Part shown: positions 33,381 to 46,815 of the stretch, in pieces
Position numbering within the stretch: the stretch's first letter is position 1
Layout of the letters: the number at the start of each line of letters is the position of its first letter
Assembly: GCF_001659605.2 (NCBI RefSeq)
Contig: NC_035161.2
Coordinates: 7,827,556 to 7,891,555 of the forward strand
From: Manihot esculenta
Taxonomy: Eukaryota > Streptophyta > Magnoliopsida > Malpighiales > Euphorbiaceae
Direction: 5' to 3'
DNA length: 64,000 nt
Position numbers and translations under genes: made by a program
The notes under the pieces: generated by a model
Databases searched by the model: none
The model's input: the letters and a program-made list of their open reading frames with translations, nothing else
Told to the model about the DNA's origin: nothing

Positions 33381-36300
33381 AATTGCTGTCAATTTTGTTG
33401 AGACGATATTATCAGAATTTAACTTTTTTTTTTTCATTTGTGATTTTTTAAAAATTTTTAATTAATTTATAAATTTTTTAAACTCAAAAAATCAAATAAA
33501 ACAATGACTAAAACATTATTTCCAATTAATAAACAATATATAAGAATGCTCAGAAATTAAAACAGATAAAATATCATTAAAAAGAATAAATCACTTGGTG
33601 TAAATAGCGTAATATATAACTACTCCAGATAGCACATGAACAACCACATTAACTTATTATCGAATCCAAAGTAAAATCCAATGAATGCGTCTTTAAAACA
33701 AACTGAAATTTTATTTTAAAATCAACTTTTTGCACGTTAAGTTGTTTAAATTAGAAAAGAGTCTCTCTTAAAGCAATAGCTTCTAGTGAATGAGGAGCGA
33801 ATAAATCCTAAAAAGTTTCTAAAACTCTAATGCAAAAGTTTGTCTGATCATTTTGGACAACAACAATATAAAATCTACACTATTCTTGAGCATGTAGGTT
33901 GCATCTAATTACATTATGCTTTACTAATTGCAGGAGAACTCCAACCATGAATACGTAATACAATCACATAAAATTAAAATATCACTATTATCTATAAGGT
34001 TATCGACAAAATATTAATGTTATATATTTATCCGCTTATCGACAAAATAAGTTTAGAATGTATGAATTTCACTATTATCTATAAGGTAAGCTGGATTCTC
34101 TATTAAATTTTTTCACCTAGAATTAAGAAAAAAAGTAACAAATAAATATTGTAGGATTTAGATATAAAATGTGAATTTTAAATACTAAATGTATATATAA
34201 TTTTTTAAGAAAAATTCATCAATATTTTGATAAAATTAGAACTCTCAAAATTATACAGATTAAAAAATATTTAATAAATTATTATGAATATTATTTAGAT
34301 TAACTTATAAAAATTATTAATCTTAAAAATAGAATTTTATTAATTGATCTAATTAAATTTTTTTTTAATTTTTAAATTATTATTTAATAGTAAAAAAATA
34401 AATTAAATTGTAATAATTTAAATAAATGGGATTTATCTAAATATTAAAATTTTTGTAAAAAAATATTGAATTTTTTATTAAAGATTGAAAATTTTAGAAG
34501 TTTATAAGAAAGAGAAGATTTGGATTGAAAAGGGAATTTTTTTTTTTTTATTTTATAAATAGTGGAGCAAAGCTCTGTTCTTCTCGGGAGAATGAAAAAA
34601 AAAGGTTCTGATTTCGAAACTTTTGTCAGAACTAAAGCTTTTATTTATTTTATTTTATTTTTTTAAATGTATAATATTTTTTTTTAATGGACAAATATAA
34701 TAATTTAGATAAAGGTAAATTAATAAAAGAAAGTTCAATTACAGATAAAGGAAACTAAGGCTAAAATTAGAGTATTATAAATTTAATAATTAGATTAATA
34801 AGATTTTATGTTGTATTTCTTTACACTTTTATTTTAGTTGAACCGTTTGATACGGTTAATGGTTGATTGTGGATAATTAGTAGTTCATATTGATAGCGAA
34901 TGATTAATAATTAATTATTAACTACTGCTAAAATATCTAAAATATTTGATAAAAAAATCTATTTTTTATTATTTAAATGTAAATTGATGAATAAGGATAT
35001 ATATTATATAATTTATTTATAATTAAAATGTATATAAAAATTAATAATTTACTATATAATATATATATAATTTTAAAATATGATTATCAATAAAATAAAT
35101 TTTATTTTTTATGCATGTATAAGTTATTTTTATAATATTTATATTTATTTTATAATTATAAATAATTTAATAATATGAATAAAAATTTATTTTAATATAA
35201 AAATTTGATAATTAATAAATATTAAAAAAATATAATCAAAATAAAATATAAAGTCTTATCACTTATTAGCAGCTAATGAAAAAAAAAACTCTAAATTTAA
35301 AATTAATGAAAAAAGCAGTTGATAAATTACTTATTAATTATTAATAGTCTTTTTTTAAGTTATTAAATGCAAAAATAAACTGTTTGAAAACTGATCAAAT
35401 AAAATATTATACGTTTAGTTTGGTGGTGAGAGTATCTGATTAAATTTAAAAGATCTCAAATTCTACTTTTCAATCTCCGATTTTCATTTCAAAAAAAAAG
35501 TAATCAAATAAAAAGAATTAAGTATCCTCCTTTTTTTTTTAAAAAAAATTATTAAATAAAATAGTTCCCTACATTTGCCAGTCTTTCTCCAAATTAATAA
35601 GACAGATTATTGATTATAAATTATGAATTTATTATATTTTTTAATTATTTTTAAAATTAATAAAACATATAATTTATTGAAGAAATTTAAAATATTTTAT
35701 TGTTGCATTCAAATATGCAAGTTTCTCCTTCATATGGCTCCGTGGACTCTATCACAAGACTTGGGAGTGTAGCATGGGTTAAATTAATTTCTTGGCCACC
35801 ATAGATTATTGATTTTGAAATATTTATGTAATCCCTTTGGAATCGAATTTCAAATTAAGGCATAAGTTTTTATTTTAAAGGTATTTATAATAAATTTAAT
35901 AAAATTTAAATATTTTTTTAAATGAAAATTTAGAGATTGGAAAGTAAAATTCGAGACTTCTCAGATTCACTCAAATGCACTTCTCACCATATTAAACATA
36001 TAAATATAATAAAATTTAAACATTATTTAGTTAATTCATGAGATTTTACTTTATTATTTAAATAATCATTATATTAAAATTTACTGGTATATTAATTCTA
36101 TAAAAATAGATTTAAAGCAGCAAATTGAAATTATTTTTATAAGTAAAATAAATATAAAAAATTTCTTTTATTTTTAGAGAAAATATTTGTTAAAATTTTT
36201 TGACACGTTCGCACTCAAAAATTTAGTTTAAAAAAAAAAATTTCTTCATGAAATGAAAAGTTATGTAATTTTAAGGAAAAGACTTTCTGTTTGAGGAAGG

Positions 36301-36505
36301 TTTTTTTTTTTTTTTTTCTATATTTTGAAAATGGTATTAATAATTTATATATATATATATTTTAAAATTAATATTAAATAATAAAAAAATAAAATTTTTG
36401 TTAGAAAATATTTTGTATGAAAAATAAGCCTAAATTTAAAAATTTATTCTCCAAATAATCAATATCATATATATATATATATAGCACATTAGTAGATATT
36501 ATTAT
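33381..36505. other. AT-rich intergenic DNA with duplicated pieces
   Basis: No gene seen. 33381-33975 matches 46010-46620 and 59075-59650, the 5' side of the duplicated gene unit. 34925-35400 matches 44715-45180. 35690-35835 is a further copy of the upstream short-ORF module without a gene behind it. Runs of TA repeat lie at 36345-36360 and 36465-36482. The rest is low-complexity A/T. Confidence 0.65.
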
Positions 36506-38593
36506 TGTAACGACCCGGAAACCGAACCGCTACCGGTGCTAAGATTCAGATCAACTTAAGGTCATCGGGACCCATAGCAAACCTACTATACCTCCTGTAT
36601 ATGTAATAAAATCTCATATATGATTATACATTTTCATAAAAACTTAAACTTTCCATATACCAAGCTTGGCATGTACATGCATTATAACTGTATACATAAA
36701 AACCCCATACTAGAGCCCTCATCAAATGCTCTAGTAGGGTAAACATCCCATATATCAAATTTGGTTCAACATATCTCATCATTAAAAACATTTACATAAA
36801 GATCATGTACAACAGGGATTACAACTATCAATAGGGCCAAACACAATACTAATCCTCAAATCATTACATTATACCATATTACATGTCCACTACTAACTAT
36901 TACATTAAACTATACCATCAACCTGATGACTCTTCCACAACTACCTGTGCTCCTGCAAACCTGGGGGTTAGGGAAAAGGGGTGAGCTACTAAAGCCCAGT
37001 GAGCAGAACCATAAAACAGTTAAATAAACGTATGCTTTCATGAAATGCATCACAACACAGACAATACACATCAAGGATGGACTTGTCACCAGAAACCCTC
37101 TACATATCCAATAAATGCCTAGCCCTCGACGGAGCTCCTCAGGACTTCCTCTTAAATATAACAATAACATATCCAATTGTGCCAGGGGCGTAGAATGGGC
37201 CTCACCTGGACTTCCATATCGTATCATGCCATATCACATTGAGGGCTAGTGGGTCATCCAATATCCATCCACAACATCATCAAATAATGCAACGCATCAT
37301 ATTCATGAATTCTAATGCAAACAACCTATCATATAACATGACATTCGTGATGCATGATTATGCTAAAGATTTTAGTTACTTTAAAACATAAGGTTCAGTT
37401 CTACTCACCTCTGGCTGATGCTAAACGGTCTCTGAAGCAGCTGACTCACTGCTGGCCTCTTTGGTTTCTCAGGTCCGATCCTACACAGGTGGACCCAAAT
37501 GAGGAACCCAACATACTCTATAAAGACTCTAAACATCTCCCTAAAAACCCCCCCAAAACATCACAAACATGCATGAAAAAACAGACAAAGGAAGGCTGGG
37601 CATGGGACTTTCGGCGGCAGGTTCGGCGGCAGGTTCGGCGGCTGAAGGTCCCTACAGACCCGAAAGTCACTAACCTTCGGGGGCAGGTTCGGCGGCCGAA
37701 ACTCTCCTCCAGAGCCGAAAGTCCAACTTTCGGGGGCGAGTTTAAGCGGCCAAAGCTGCCTCCTCTGACAGTTTCGCGCGGCCGAACCTTGCTTTAGCGG
37801 CTGAATCTGGGTCCTTCTAAGTGATAGAACCCGATTCTGCCATCCTCCATCCAGCCACCCAAACTTCCAACACACATCCAACTATTCTAAAGCATGCATA
37901 AACACATTTTCAAGCATATAGGGGTATAAAACTAGCTTAAACCCCAACAAACATCAACATAGCACCACATCTATCATAAAACTAACATAACCCTAACATT
38001 TTAGATCTACACTAATCATGCATTGAACACCCTTAAAACCTCTTAAAACTTACTTAAAACATATAAAAAGGTATGGATCTACACTTATCTCTTGAAGATC
38101 TAGAGGAGATGCGATCCAAGCTTGGAGATTAGGAGGAAAGGTCTCCGGAGGTCTCCAAACTTCAAAACCTTGATCTTAGCTCAAAAATCTTCAAAAATTA
38201 GGAAAAACTCATCAAAACTTGAAGGATTTAAGGGAAAACATAAAATCTACCATGGAAGGGCGAAATCTCACCTATGCCCGAGAATGGAGAGAGAAAACTC
38301 ACCCATTTTCGAACACGGGCCCTTTTATAGGTGGCTGGCCAGACCACCTTCGGGGGCCAAAGGTACCTCTGCAAGAGCACCATGTTCGGCAGCCGAACCT
38401 GGACTTTTCCTCCATGGTGTTTTCTTTCAAAACTCAATTTTCTTCTTTCATTAAAACCATAAAATACATAAAAACATTTTATAAAAACATATCTTACCCT
38501 TCTAGGAAGTTCCGACATTCGAGATTCCAGATTCCAACGGGGATTCCGCCGGAAAGTTGAAATTCCGACGACGGGGTCTAGTCAGGTATTACA
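36506..38593 (-). mobile_element. Solo LTR, Tekay-type family, between RLP1 and RLP3
   Basis: 2088 bp; minus strand starts TGTAATACCTGAC and ends GTCGTTACA, flanked by ATTAT at 36501-36505 and 38594-38598. No internal region. It has the family palindromes (37610-37800, partly decayed), the ACTGGGCTTTAGTAGCTCACC block on the minus-opposite strand near 36985, and a minus-strand TATAAAA at 38323-38329. It is more diverged than LTRs A-C, so older or of another subfamily. Confidence 0.92.
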
Positions 38594-40157
38594 ATTATCG
38601 ACCACTGGCAATCAAATTCAAGCATTTTCTAAAATCTAAATCATTTGGTATTTTGAAACTCAAAAGAATCACATGATATTTTATGAAATTTTCTTTCAAA
38701 ATTTATGTTTCAATTTATTAATTTAGTTGATTAAGAAGATTTTTTCCAATAAAAAATTAAATAAATGGGAAAAATTAAAAAAAAAAGGATGGTAGTGGCT
38801 ACTAGATAGGCGTTTGTTTTGACTAAAAGAGAGAAAGGGTCATTTTTTTTTTAAAAAAAATATTTTTATATAGATCAATATAACTTTATTATTTCTTACT
38901 TTTATTTATATAATTTTATTTTTATATAAATCATTAGAAATTATTCGTGCATTTTATATTGTGTGATTATTTATTTTTTAAAAAAATTAGATGGGCAAAT
39001 AACTCAACTTGAAATATTTTGTGCAACTCACATAAAAGAGAGTCAAAATGTCTTTAATGATGAAAAATTAGGATGAGTTGATACAAGTTAATTTCTACTT
39101 ATTTATTATTATCACATTATTTTTCTATTTGTTATGTTATATGATTAATAAAATATCTATTATATTTTCTTTTTGCACTCAGAGAGTTTGCTGAGAATTT
39201 GGATGTCAATTATAAAAGGTAGTCTACTTTTGATCCAAATAAATTGATTGAAATTTTTGAAAGCAGTAAAGGGAGGATTTATAGTTTTGGATCTTATAAT
39301 ATTGTAAAGTCGGAAACGTACTCCAACTACCTCTTTCTCATGCACATCAGTGTTCATCCTAGAAGATTTTCTTAAACTATATATTTTTTAGAGGAGGTTG
39401 AATAAATATTAGAATAAAATCAGATCAAAATGAAAAAAAATATGGAACAAATGCAAGAACAAATGCAAGTATAAATATAAAAGCAAGCAAAAATCAGATT
39501 AAATTATTGAAGAATAAAAAAATATCTTCACCATATAATACAACTACGGATTTTATTTCTTTATCAAATATTTCAGCAAATTGATGTATTAGTTTTAAAC
39601 TTTAAGAAAATTGTTAAGTATTATATATTTATTCTAATGTATAAATATATATTCTAATGATATTTAATTTATATTAAATATATTTCTTAATTGTAAATTA
39701 TTTGATTATACAAATTTAAATAAAAATAAAAAATTATTTTTTAATGATAATAAATATTATTTAAAATATAAATAATTTTACAATCGAATTTCAATGAATT
39801 AGTGATAGATTTATGATGACTTTTATTAAAATGGTCTTAATATTTTCGATAAAAATTTTTCTTCTCTAATTATTTTTTATAGATTAGAACGACTTCGGTT
39901 AGGGGATGATTTCAGAATTTCAATGGATTTAGCGACGAATAAAATTTGTCGCCAACAAAAATCTATCATTTAGCGATATTGCAAAAAACATATTATATTA
40001 AACTCATTGATAGCAAAAATTATTATTTCAATTGCTGTAAGCTTATTTATATATTATTTATTATGAATATAGTATTAATTCAAAATGGTCTATTGAGAAT
40101 TATTATTCATTCAAATATATGTGTATATCAGAATGGTCTATTGAGAACTGACCCTTC
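38594..40157. other. AT-rich intergenic DNA
   Basis: No gene supported. A GC-richer island at 39890-39960 (AGCGACGAAT...TTTGTCGCCAA, an inverted pair) could be the end of an old DNA transposon, but no partner end was found. A direct repeat AATGGTCTATTGAGAA occurs at 40083 and 40131, just downstream of RLP3. Confidence 0.55.
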
Positions 40158-42026
40158 TCATGCATTCTCTTCAAACTTGTTTCTTGGAAACTTTCTCTTC
40201 AGTTGATTTGCCTTAATTGCAACTGTTACCCAAAGCATTCATCATAAGATCAAGAGCCTCCACGTACACTAGATTCCTCAATGACATTGGGATCTTCCCT
40301 TGAAGATTATTTTTTTGCAGACACAGGGAAGCAATAAAGTGTTGAGAACCCAAGGACATTGGAACATAGCCACTCAGCATATTATATGAAAGATCAATCA
40401 CCGTTAAATCTCTCAAATTTCCCAAACATGAAGGTATTTTTCTCGACAGACGATTTCTCGAAAGAATAAGAATTTTAAAAGATACAATCTTGCATAAAGA
40501 AGCTAGAATTGTACCATTCAAATAGTTGTTGGAGAGTGATAAAAATTGCAATCTTGGCATCATTTTGCTGATATTCCTGGGAAAATCTGGCCATGAAGCA
40601 AGTTGTTGGAGAGATCCAATATGCTTGCATTAGTATGAAAATTGGCTAAAGAATCAAACTTGTTAAATTTCAATGATAAAAACCTATCACCAAGTGTGTC
40701 TACTTTTCTTAAATTTGGCAAGCTTCCAAAGAGCTTATTATAAGATAGATCCTGTCCTTCAATAGTGGAAGAAATGTTTTCAAACCAATCAGGGATGCTA
40801 TCTGAGATGCTTGCATTGGACATCACTAAATATACAATTCTCTTCTGTGTTTTGAGCCACTGTGGAAACCGAGGCCCTAGTTTGCAAGATGATAAGTCAA
40901 TCCAGTAAAGTTGAAAAGGAGCTATCCATTTGGCATCAATATCAACAAGTAAAGAATTCCCACTCATAACCAGCTCAGACAAAGCTCCAAGTTTTGACAA
41001 GTGAAGTTCAGTAACTTCCCCATGCAATGAATTCTGACTGAAATTTAGTGTTTGTAGGTTGCAAAGATGTCCAATTGATACAGGAATTGAGCCGCAGAAA
41101 AAGTTGTGAGAAAGTTGAAGAACTTTTAGGCGTTTAAACTCTCCCAAGTTATTTGGAAGACTGCCAGAAAATGAATTATTGGAAAGATACAGATGCTCCA
41201 AACTGTTGTGGATGCAACTGGATGAGTTGCCAAATGGTCCAGATATCTCACCGCTGAACTTGTTGGTTTCCAAGTGTAGCTCACTCAAATTGCAAAGCTT
41301 GTTCAACGTTTTGGGTATATTACCTTCCAGAGAATTATAAGACAGATCAAGGAAAGAAAGAGAATTAAGATTACCAATCTGAGTTGAAAGAGAGCCTCGG
41401 AAAGCACTGTAACTCAGATCAAGATGCTGAAGGTTGGTAATATTAAATAACCAGCTGGGGATTGTGGAATTGAAGTTGTTCCCTCTAAGATTGAGAACCT
41501 CAAGAGATGTAAGATTGACATGGGAAACATGACCTGTGATGGAAAGCTCACAAAAAGATAAATATAATTCCAGTAGAGAAGGAAGCATGTTTATTGACTG
41601 CAACCAATTGGCACACTTGTTGAGGGGCACGCCGTCCAAGTCTAAGTATTTCAAAGAAGATGGAAAATAGAGGGTGTCGAATGCCAATCCATTGGAACCA
41701 AGCTCAAGATGCTGCAAGTTTGAAAGGTTGCCAAGATGAAGGGAAACCTTTCCCTCGAGTCCGCGCATAAAAAGGTCGAGCTCAACGACATGACCGGTTG
41801 TGTTGTCGCAAGAAACTCCTTCCCATCTGCAGCAGTTATCTCCCACCCATGAAGTCAATGTGTTTGAACTGTTGGCCAGGCTTGACTTGAACCTGAGAAG
41901 AGTTTCTCTTTCAATATTGATACAGCTTCCATGGAAATTAGTTCCATTGCAGCAGAATAAAAAGCTTTGAAGTAGAATAAGCAGAGCAAGAAGCTCAACA
42001 ACAGGGATATTAGCTGATGATCCCAT
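40158..42026 (-). pseudogene. RLP3: decayed LRR receptor-like protein gene
   Basis: The first 488 codons are open: signal peptide, LRRNT_2 with CCRWEGVSC, and about 14 LRRs clearly related to RLP1. Near 40570 a net gain of 2 bases (TTTTCCCAGG where RLP1 has TTCCCCAG) shifts the frame; LRR sequence continues in the new frame as PRLQFLSLSNNYLNGT to EALDLMMNA (to 40240). There about 0.9 kb is missing compared with RLP1 (30327-31208): the last LRRs, island, juxtamembrane part and transmembrane segment. The last 28 or so codons of the RLP tail follow directly (40158-40240) but out of frame. A product, if made, would be a secreted LRR fragment. Confidence 0.9.
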
Positions 42027-42609
42027 TACTTCTCAAATCAAACAAAAAATTACTGTTGATTGTATTCCTCAGTTTGGCAAAGTAGGGCCTTGCTGCACTG
42101 CAGAAAACAACACCTCCGAGTCGAACTCGAAGATAACCTTGTTGTTGGCTACCATGACGCCATAGATTTCATGAGACCTGGGAGTTGCGGCATGGAGTAA
42201 ATTAATTTCTTGGCCTCTACTGATTATAGACTTTGAAATATTTGTCTATGTAGACTTTACTAAATAGTATAAAATATCTTTAATTTAATTGCTCTATTAT
42301 AAGACAGATACTCGAGTATAAATTCCTAACTCAATCATATCATATAAATAAATTTATTATATTATCATTAAACTTATTTTTCAGTTAATCTATTTCATAC
42401 TCAATCATAACTTAAAACTATAAACTTTATAATGATATATATTAACGAGCTACAATTTAAGAAAATTAATTAATATTTTACAATGATAATTTATAATTAT
42501 TATAATATTAAAATATTCACTTTATAGCCACAAAGTTATAAATTTTTAGCTTTCCTATTTGATATATTGTCATAATTAATTTTAAATATTACATTTGATA
42601 AAACTATTA
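42027..42609. other. 5' flank of RLP3
   Basis: 42063-42240 holds the diverged upstream short-ORF module on the minus strand. The remainder, 42241-42609, is AT-rich with nothing recognised. Confidence 0.6.
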
Positions 42610-42997
42610 TTTCAAAGATAGAGAACATACGAGCTATGAGAGTAAAACCCCAATTCAGACTTACAGATTCAAATGAGCACATAAAAAGGACTGAATTAGG
42701 AGTAAGTATCCGAGGAATTATTCAAAAGTACCGGAAGACACTAACAAAAAAAGGGGAAAAATGAAAGGTTAAGTCAAACTCTCGTTGTTTGATAAAGAAA
42801 ACTAAGGTACGGTCTTTTTGGGAGTCGATTAAATCGGAGGGAGGAGAATCAGGAAGAACAATCCTCTTATTGCGATGGGGAGTCCGAATGCGAAAGAGAG
42901 GGGTATCCAGGTACTTCCGAGAAAAGAAGTTTGCGAGAGAAGAAGGAGTGATATTAGACTCTAAATTCATAACATCGGATACCCGGGGATTGTCCAT
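42610..42997 (-). pseudogene. Antisense ORF (Transposase_28-like) of the plus-strand Tat fragment
   Basis: The frame starts MDNPRVSDVMNLESNITPSS and has YLDTPLFRIR, SPPSDLIDSQKDRTLVFFIK and FDLTFHFSPFFVSVFRYF before a stop; past the stop, homology continues (NSVLFMCSFESVSLNWGF) to about 42610. The F-x-L-T-F-P-x-x-P-F-F pattern is that of the plant 'putative gypsy-type transposon' domain (Transposase_28, PF04195); the assignment is from memory of the family pattern. Truncated and with at least one stop. Confidence 0.7.
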
Positions 42998-43681
42998 TGT
43001 AGTATGAGAAACGTATCTTGAAGACGGTTTCAGCTGGGAGACGAGAATAATGGAGCGCGCAGAGAGCCGAAGGAAAGAAAGGGTTATGTGAAGATTTGGG
43101 AGTTTTGAATTTTAAAAACAGTAAAGAGAAGAAGAGACATTTTGATAGAAGTCGTTCTCGGGCCGCGCGGTCATAATGGGTTCTCGGGATTTACCCCATC
43201 ATCAATTATGCAATAACTGCTGAGAGGTAAAGGGACAATTGATGACCGCTGGGCTTTAGCCACCCAAGGCCAGACCAGGTCCAAGAAAACAAAGTCAGCA
43301 CAGAGCCCGCGAAACTCTCTAGACCGAATAGCCAAATTTCTCAGGTCTCGACCCAGAGACACTGGGCAAACCGGGTCACATGTGAGCCCGGATCCGTTAG
43401 GGAGAAATCTAGCCTGGTGATGTGACGTAATGAAGGTTAGCAGGCCCAGTCACTTCGCAGGCGCCAGGGGAAATTAAATAGTCGTCTGACGCCGAGAGGA
43501 GGGAGTCTGACGCTTCCATACATATGGATCTGCGTGGCAGAGACAGATGGCACTGTAGCAGAGAGGCCGTTATGTGTTACTAGCAGACAAATGGAAAGGA
43601 ATAAAAAGAGAGGAACATACTCCTCTCAGGCAAAGCTCTTATACAAACACTGTAAATCCTATTTTTCTAGATCTCAGAACA
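42610..43681 (+). mobile_element. 3' end of a plus-strand Tat-like element, left-truncated
   Basis: It contains the LTR at 43240-43681 (TGATGACCGCTGGG to TCTCAGAACA), preceded by a purine-rich tract (GAGAGGTAAAGGGACAA, 43222-43239) and, before that, an ORF on the opposite strand (42997-42610). An antisense ORF placed just before the 3' LTR is a known trait of Tat-lineage elements. Everything 5' of the antisense ORF is missing. No TSD can be tested. Confidence 0.78.
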
Positions 43682-46600
43682 TCAAGGAGTATTTTAGATT
43701 TTTTTTATAATACTTAACGACTAAAATTAATGGAAAGACTAACTAGTAGACTTTTTAAAATATTAGAGATATTTTAATGAATTTTTCAAATTGTGAAGAC
43801 AGCGAGCGACATTATAAAAATAATTTTTATTGAGTTTTAACTTTTTATTTTTAATAATTTAAATTTTATATATTTTAGTTTTTATTATCTTTCCTGAATT
43901 TGAATCTTAAATTTATTGAAATTTCTATTTGTTTATGGAGATTGAGTTTGAGATTTTCTTTCTTGAATTTTGACGAAATTAAACTTTAGAGACTAAAATG
44001 TTGATTTCGAAATATAGAAAGACAAATATGTTAATTATGTAATATTTTAGGGATAAAAACGTATCTTTTCCTTCAATTCTTTGAGAGAGTGACTTATAAA
44101 TTTATAAGAATTAAATTTGAGAGACTAAAGTATTGGGTTTTAGAAATGATAGTTCGGTTATTTTTCCTATCACTAACGGTATTTTTGATGGAGAGAACTC
44201 TAATTTTGACGGAATTAAACTTTAGGGACGAAAGTGTTTGATTTAATTTCTAATAGTTTTATTTAAATCTGTTTAATTAGAATTAATGTTTAAACCAAAA
44301 AAATAACCTTCAAATAAAATTTGAAGTTATATGAAATGAATTGTCTTAATTTTTTTATAAATTATATACTCAATCTTTCAATTTTATATTAATTATAGTA
44401 ATATGCTATCAAATCAAATTGTCACCATGGCCGTAAACTTTCCTAGCAATTTCTGTACTGTGAATGTCCATAGAAAAAAAATTCACTTATTGAATTGCCT
44501 TGTTGGAAATTCAGCTGGATGAATGAAAAGAGTAAATTAATCACCCTTTTAATTAATTTCAACTGTAAAAGAAAATAAAGAGGAAATAAGTACTACCCTT
44601 CCCTTTTAAAAAAAAAAAAAATTACTAAATAAAATAGTTCCCTTTCTCAAATTAGTAAGACAGATTATTGATTATGATTTATGAATTTGTTATATTTTTT
44701 AATTATGTTTAAAATTAATAAAAATATTTAATAAAAAAATTTAATTTTTATTATTTAAATGTAAATTGATGAACAAGGATATATATATATTATATAATTT
44801 ATTTATAATTAAAATGTATATAAAAATTAATAATTTATTATATAATTTTAAAATATAATTATCAATAAAATAAATTTTATTTTTATGCATATATAAGTTA
44901 TTTTTATAATATTTATATTTATTTTATAGTTATAAATAATTTAATAATATAAATTAAAATTTATTTTAATATAAAAATTTGATAACTAATAAATATTTTA
45001 AAAAAATAATATAATCAAAATAAAACATAAAATCTCATCACTTATTAGCAGCTAATGAGAAAAAAATTCTAAATTTATAATTAATTAAAAAGGCAGTTGA
45101 TAAACTGCTTATCCATTATTAATAGTTTTTTTTAAGTTATTAAACGCAAAAATAAACTGTTTGGAAACTGATGGTTTAAATTAAAAAAATTAATAAATTA
45201 AATTAATTTAAAATTTAAGTTTGATTTTTTATTTATTTTGATTTAGGTTTTAATTTTAAAAATTTCAATTATTTTGATTTAATTTAATTTTAATAAAAAA
45301 AATTAAAAATATTAAATCAATTCGATTAGCGATAATAAAATATTATTTTTAATAATATAGAGATTAGATCATATTAATATTAAAATATTATAATTAAATT
45401 TTAAAATACTAAAAATAAAACTTAAAAAATAAAAATTTATTAAAAATTCAAATCAATCAAACCAAATTGAATCAGTTCGATTTAATTCAGTTTCTAATCA
45501 AAATCGATTTAGTTTGATTTTTATACATATTAAAATTTCAGTTTTCAATTTATTCAGTTAACCGAACCGACTGAATACTCATCCCTAATTATCAGTACGG
45601 ATGAAAAGAGTCTTTTAAGTTCTAACATTAAAAGAAAATAAAGACGAAATAAGTACCACCCTTCTCTTTTTTTAAAAAAAGAAAAATTACTAAATAAAAT
45701 AGTTCCCTCCATTTGCCATCTTTCTCCCAATTAATAAGAAATATTATTGATTATGAATTATGAATTTGTTATATTTTTAATTATTTTTAAAATTAATAAA
45801 AATATATAATTTATTGAAGAAATTTAAAATGTTTTATTATTGCATTCAAATATGAAAGTCTCCTCCTCCATCACAAGACTTGGGAGTGTAGCATGGGTTA
45901 AATTAATTTCTTGCCCACCACAGATTATTGACTTTGAAAGACTCATCTCCTTAGACTTGGAATTTTGAGTCATCCAGTGCCTTTGGTACCAAATTTCCAA
46001 TTGAAGCATAGATTATTAATTCAATTGCTGTCAATTTTTTTGAGACGATATCATCAGTATTTAACTTTTTTTTTTCTTTCATTTGTGATTTTTTTTAGAT
46101 TTTTAATTAATTTATAAATTTTTTAAATTCAAAAAATCAAATAAAACAATAACCGAAAATATTATTTTCGACTAATAAACAACATATAAATACGCTCAGA
46201 AGTTAAAAGAGATGAACATCACTAAAAAGATCAAATCACTTGGTGTAACTAGCATAATATATAACTACTCTAGATAGCATAGGAGCAACCACATTAACTT
46301 GTTATCGAATCTAAAGTAAAGTCCAATGAATACCTCATAAAAAAGAAAAAAAAAGTTTTATTTTAAAATCAACTTTTTGCTCGTTAAGTTGTTTAAATCA
46401 GGAAAGGGTCTCTTTTAAAGTAATGGCCTCTGGTGAATGAAGAGCGAGTAAATTTTAAAAGATTTCTAAAACTCCAATGCAAAAGTTTGTATGATCATTT
46501 TGGACAACAACAGTATAAAATGTACACTATTTTTGAGTATGTGGGGTTGCATCTAATTACATTATACTCTACTAATTGCAGGAGAACTCCAACCTTGAAT

Positions 46601-46815
46601 ATGTAACTCAATCACATAAAATTAAAACATATAAACAAGAATAATTGAGATCTCTTTTAAAAATTAAATAAAAATTATAGCTTTAGTCAAATTAGTTAAA
46701 GTTTCTTCTCTAGTTTTCAAGGTATAAAATTTTAATTACTTAATTAAATTGATCTACTGTGGATTAATAAATAAACTTGAGTATATAAGATTGAAATTCA
46801 ATGAATACCTTTAGA
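43682..46815. other. AT-rich intergenic DNA with duplicated gene-flank pieces
   Basis: No gene. 44290-44520 matches 58745-58940 upstream of RLP2; 44715-45180 matches 34925-35400; 45690-46620 matches the RLP1 and RLP2 5' flanks and includes the short-ORF module (45824-46009). 45180-45587 is an old MITE copy listed separately. 43682-44290 shows nothing recognised. The flanks without a gene suggest an RLP copy was lost here. Confidence 0.65.
45180..45587 (+). mobile_element. Degenerate hAT-like MITE
   Basis: The inner part (GATTTAATTC...CAAAATCGATTTAGTTTG and a central ATATAGAGATTAGATCATATTAA) matches 61870-62341 base for base in places. The right end TACTCATCCCTA matches the right terminal repeat TGCTCACCCCTA of that copy. 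The left terminal repeat is not found and CG-rich positions have become TG/CA, as expected for an old methylated copy. Confidence 0.65.

Noticed and set aside
36345..36482. TA-rich runs considered as a matrix attachment or origin-like region
   Set aside because: Simple repeats are common throughout the AT-rich DNA here and nothing marks these as functional.
39160..39357. 65-codon minus-strand ORF in AT-rich DNA
   Set aside because: No recognisable motif, no second copy in the window and low-complexity surroundings.
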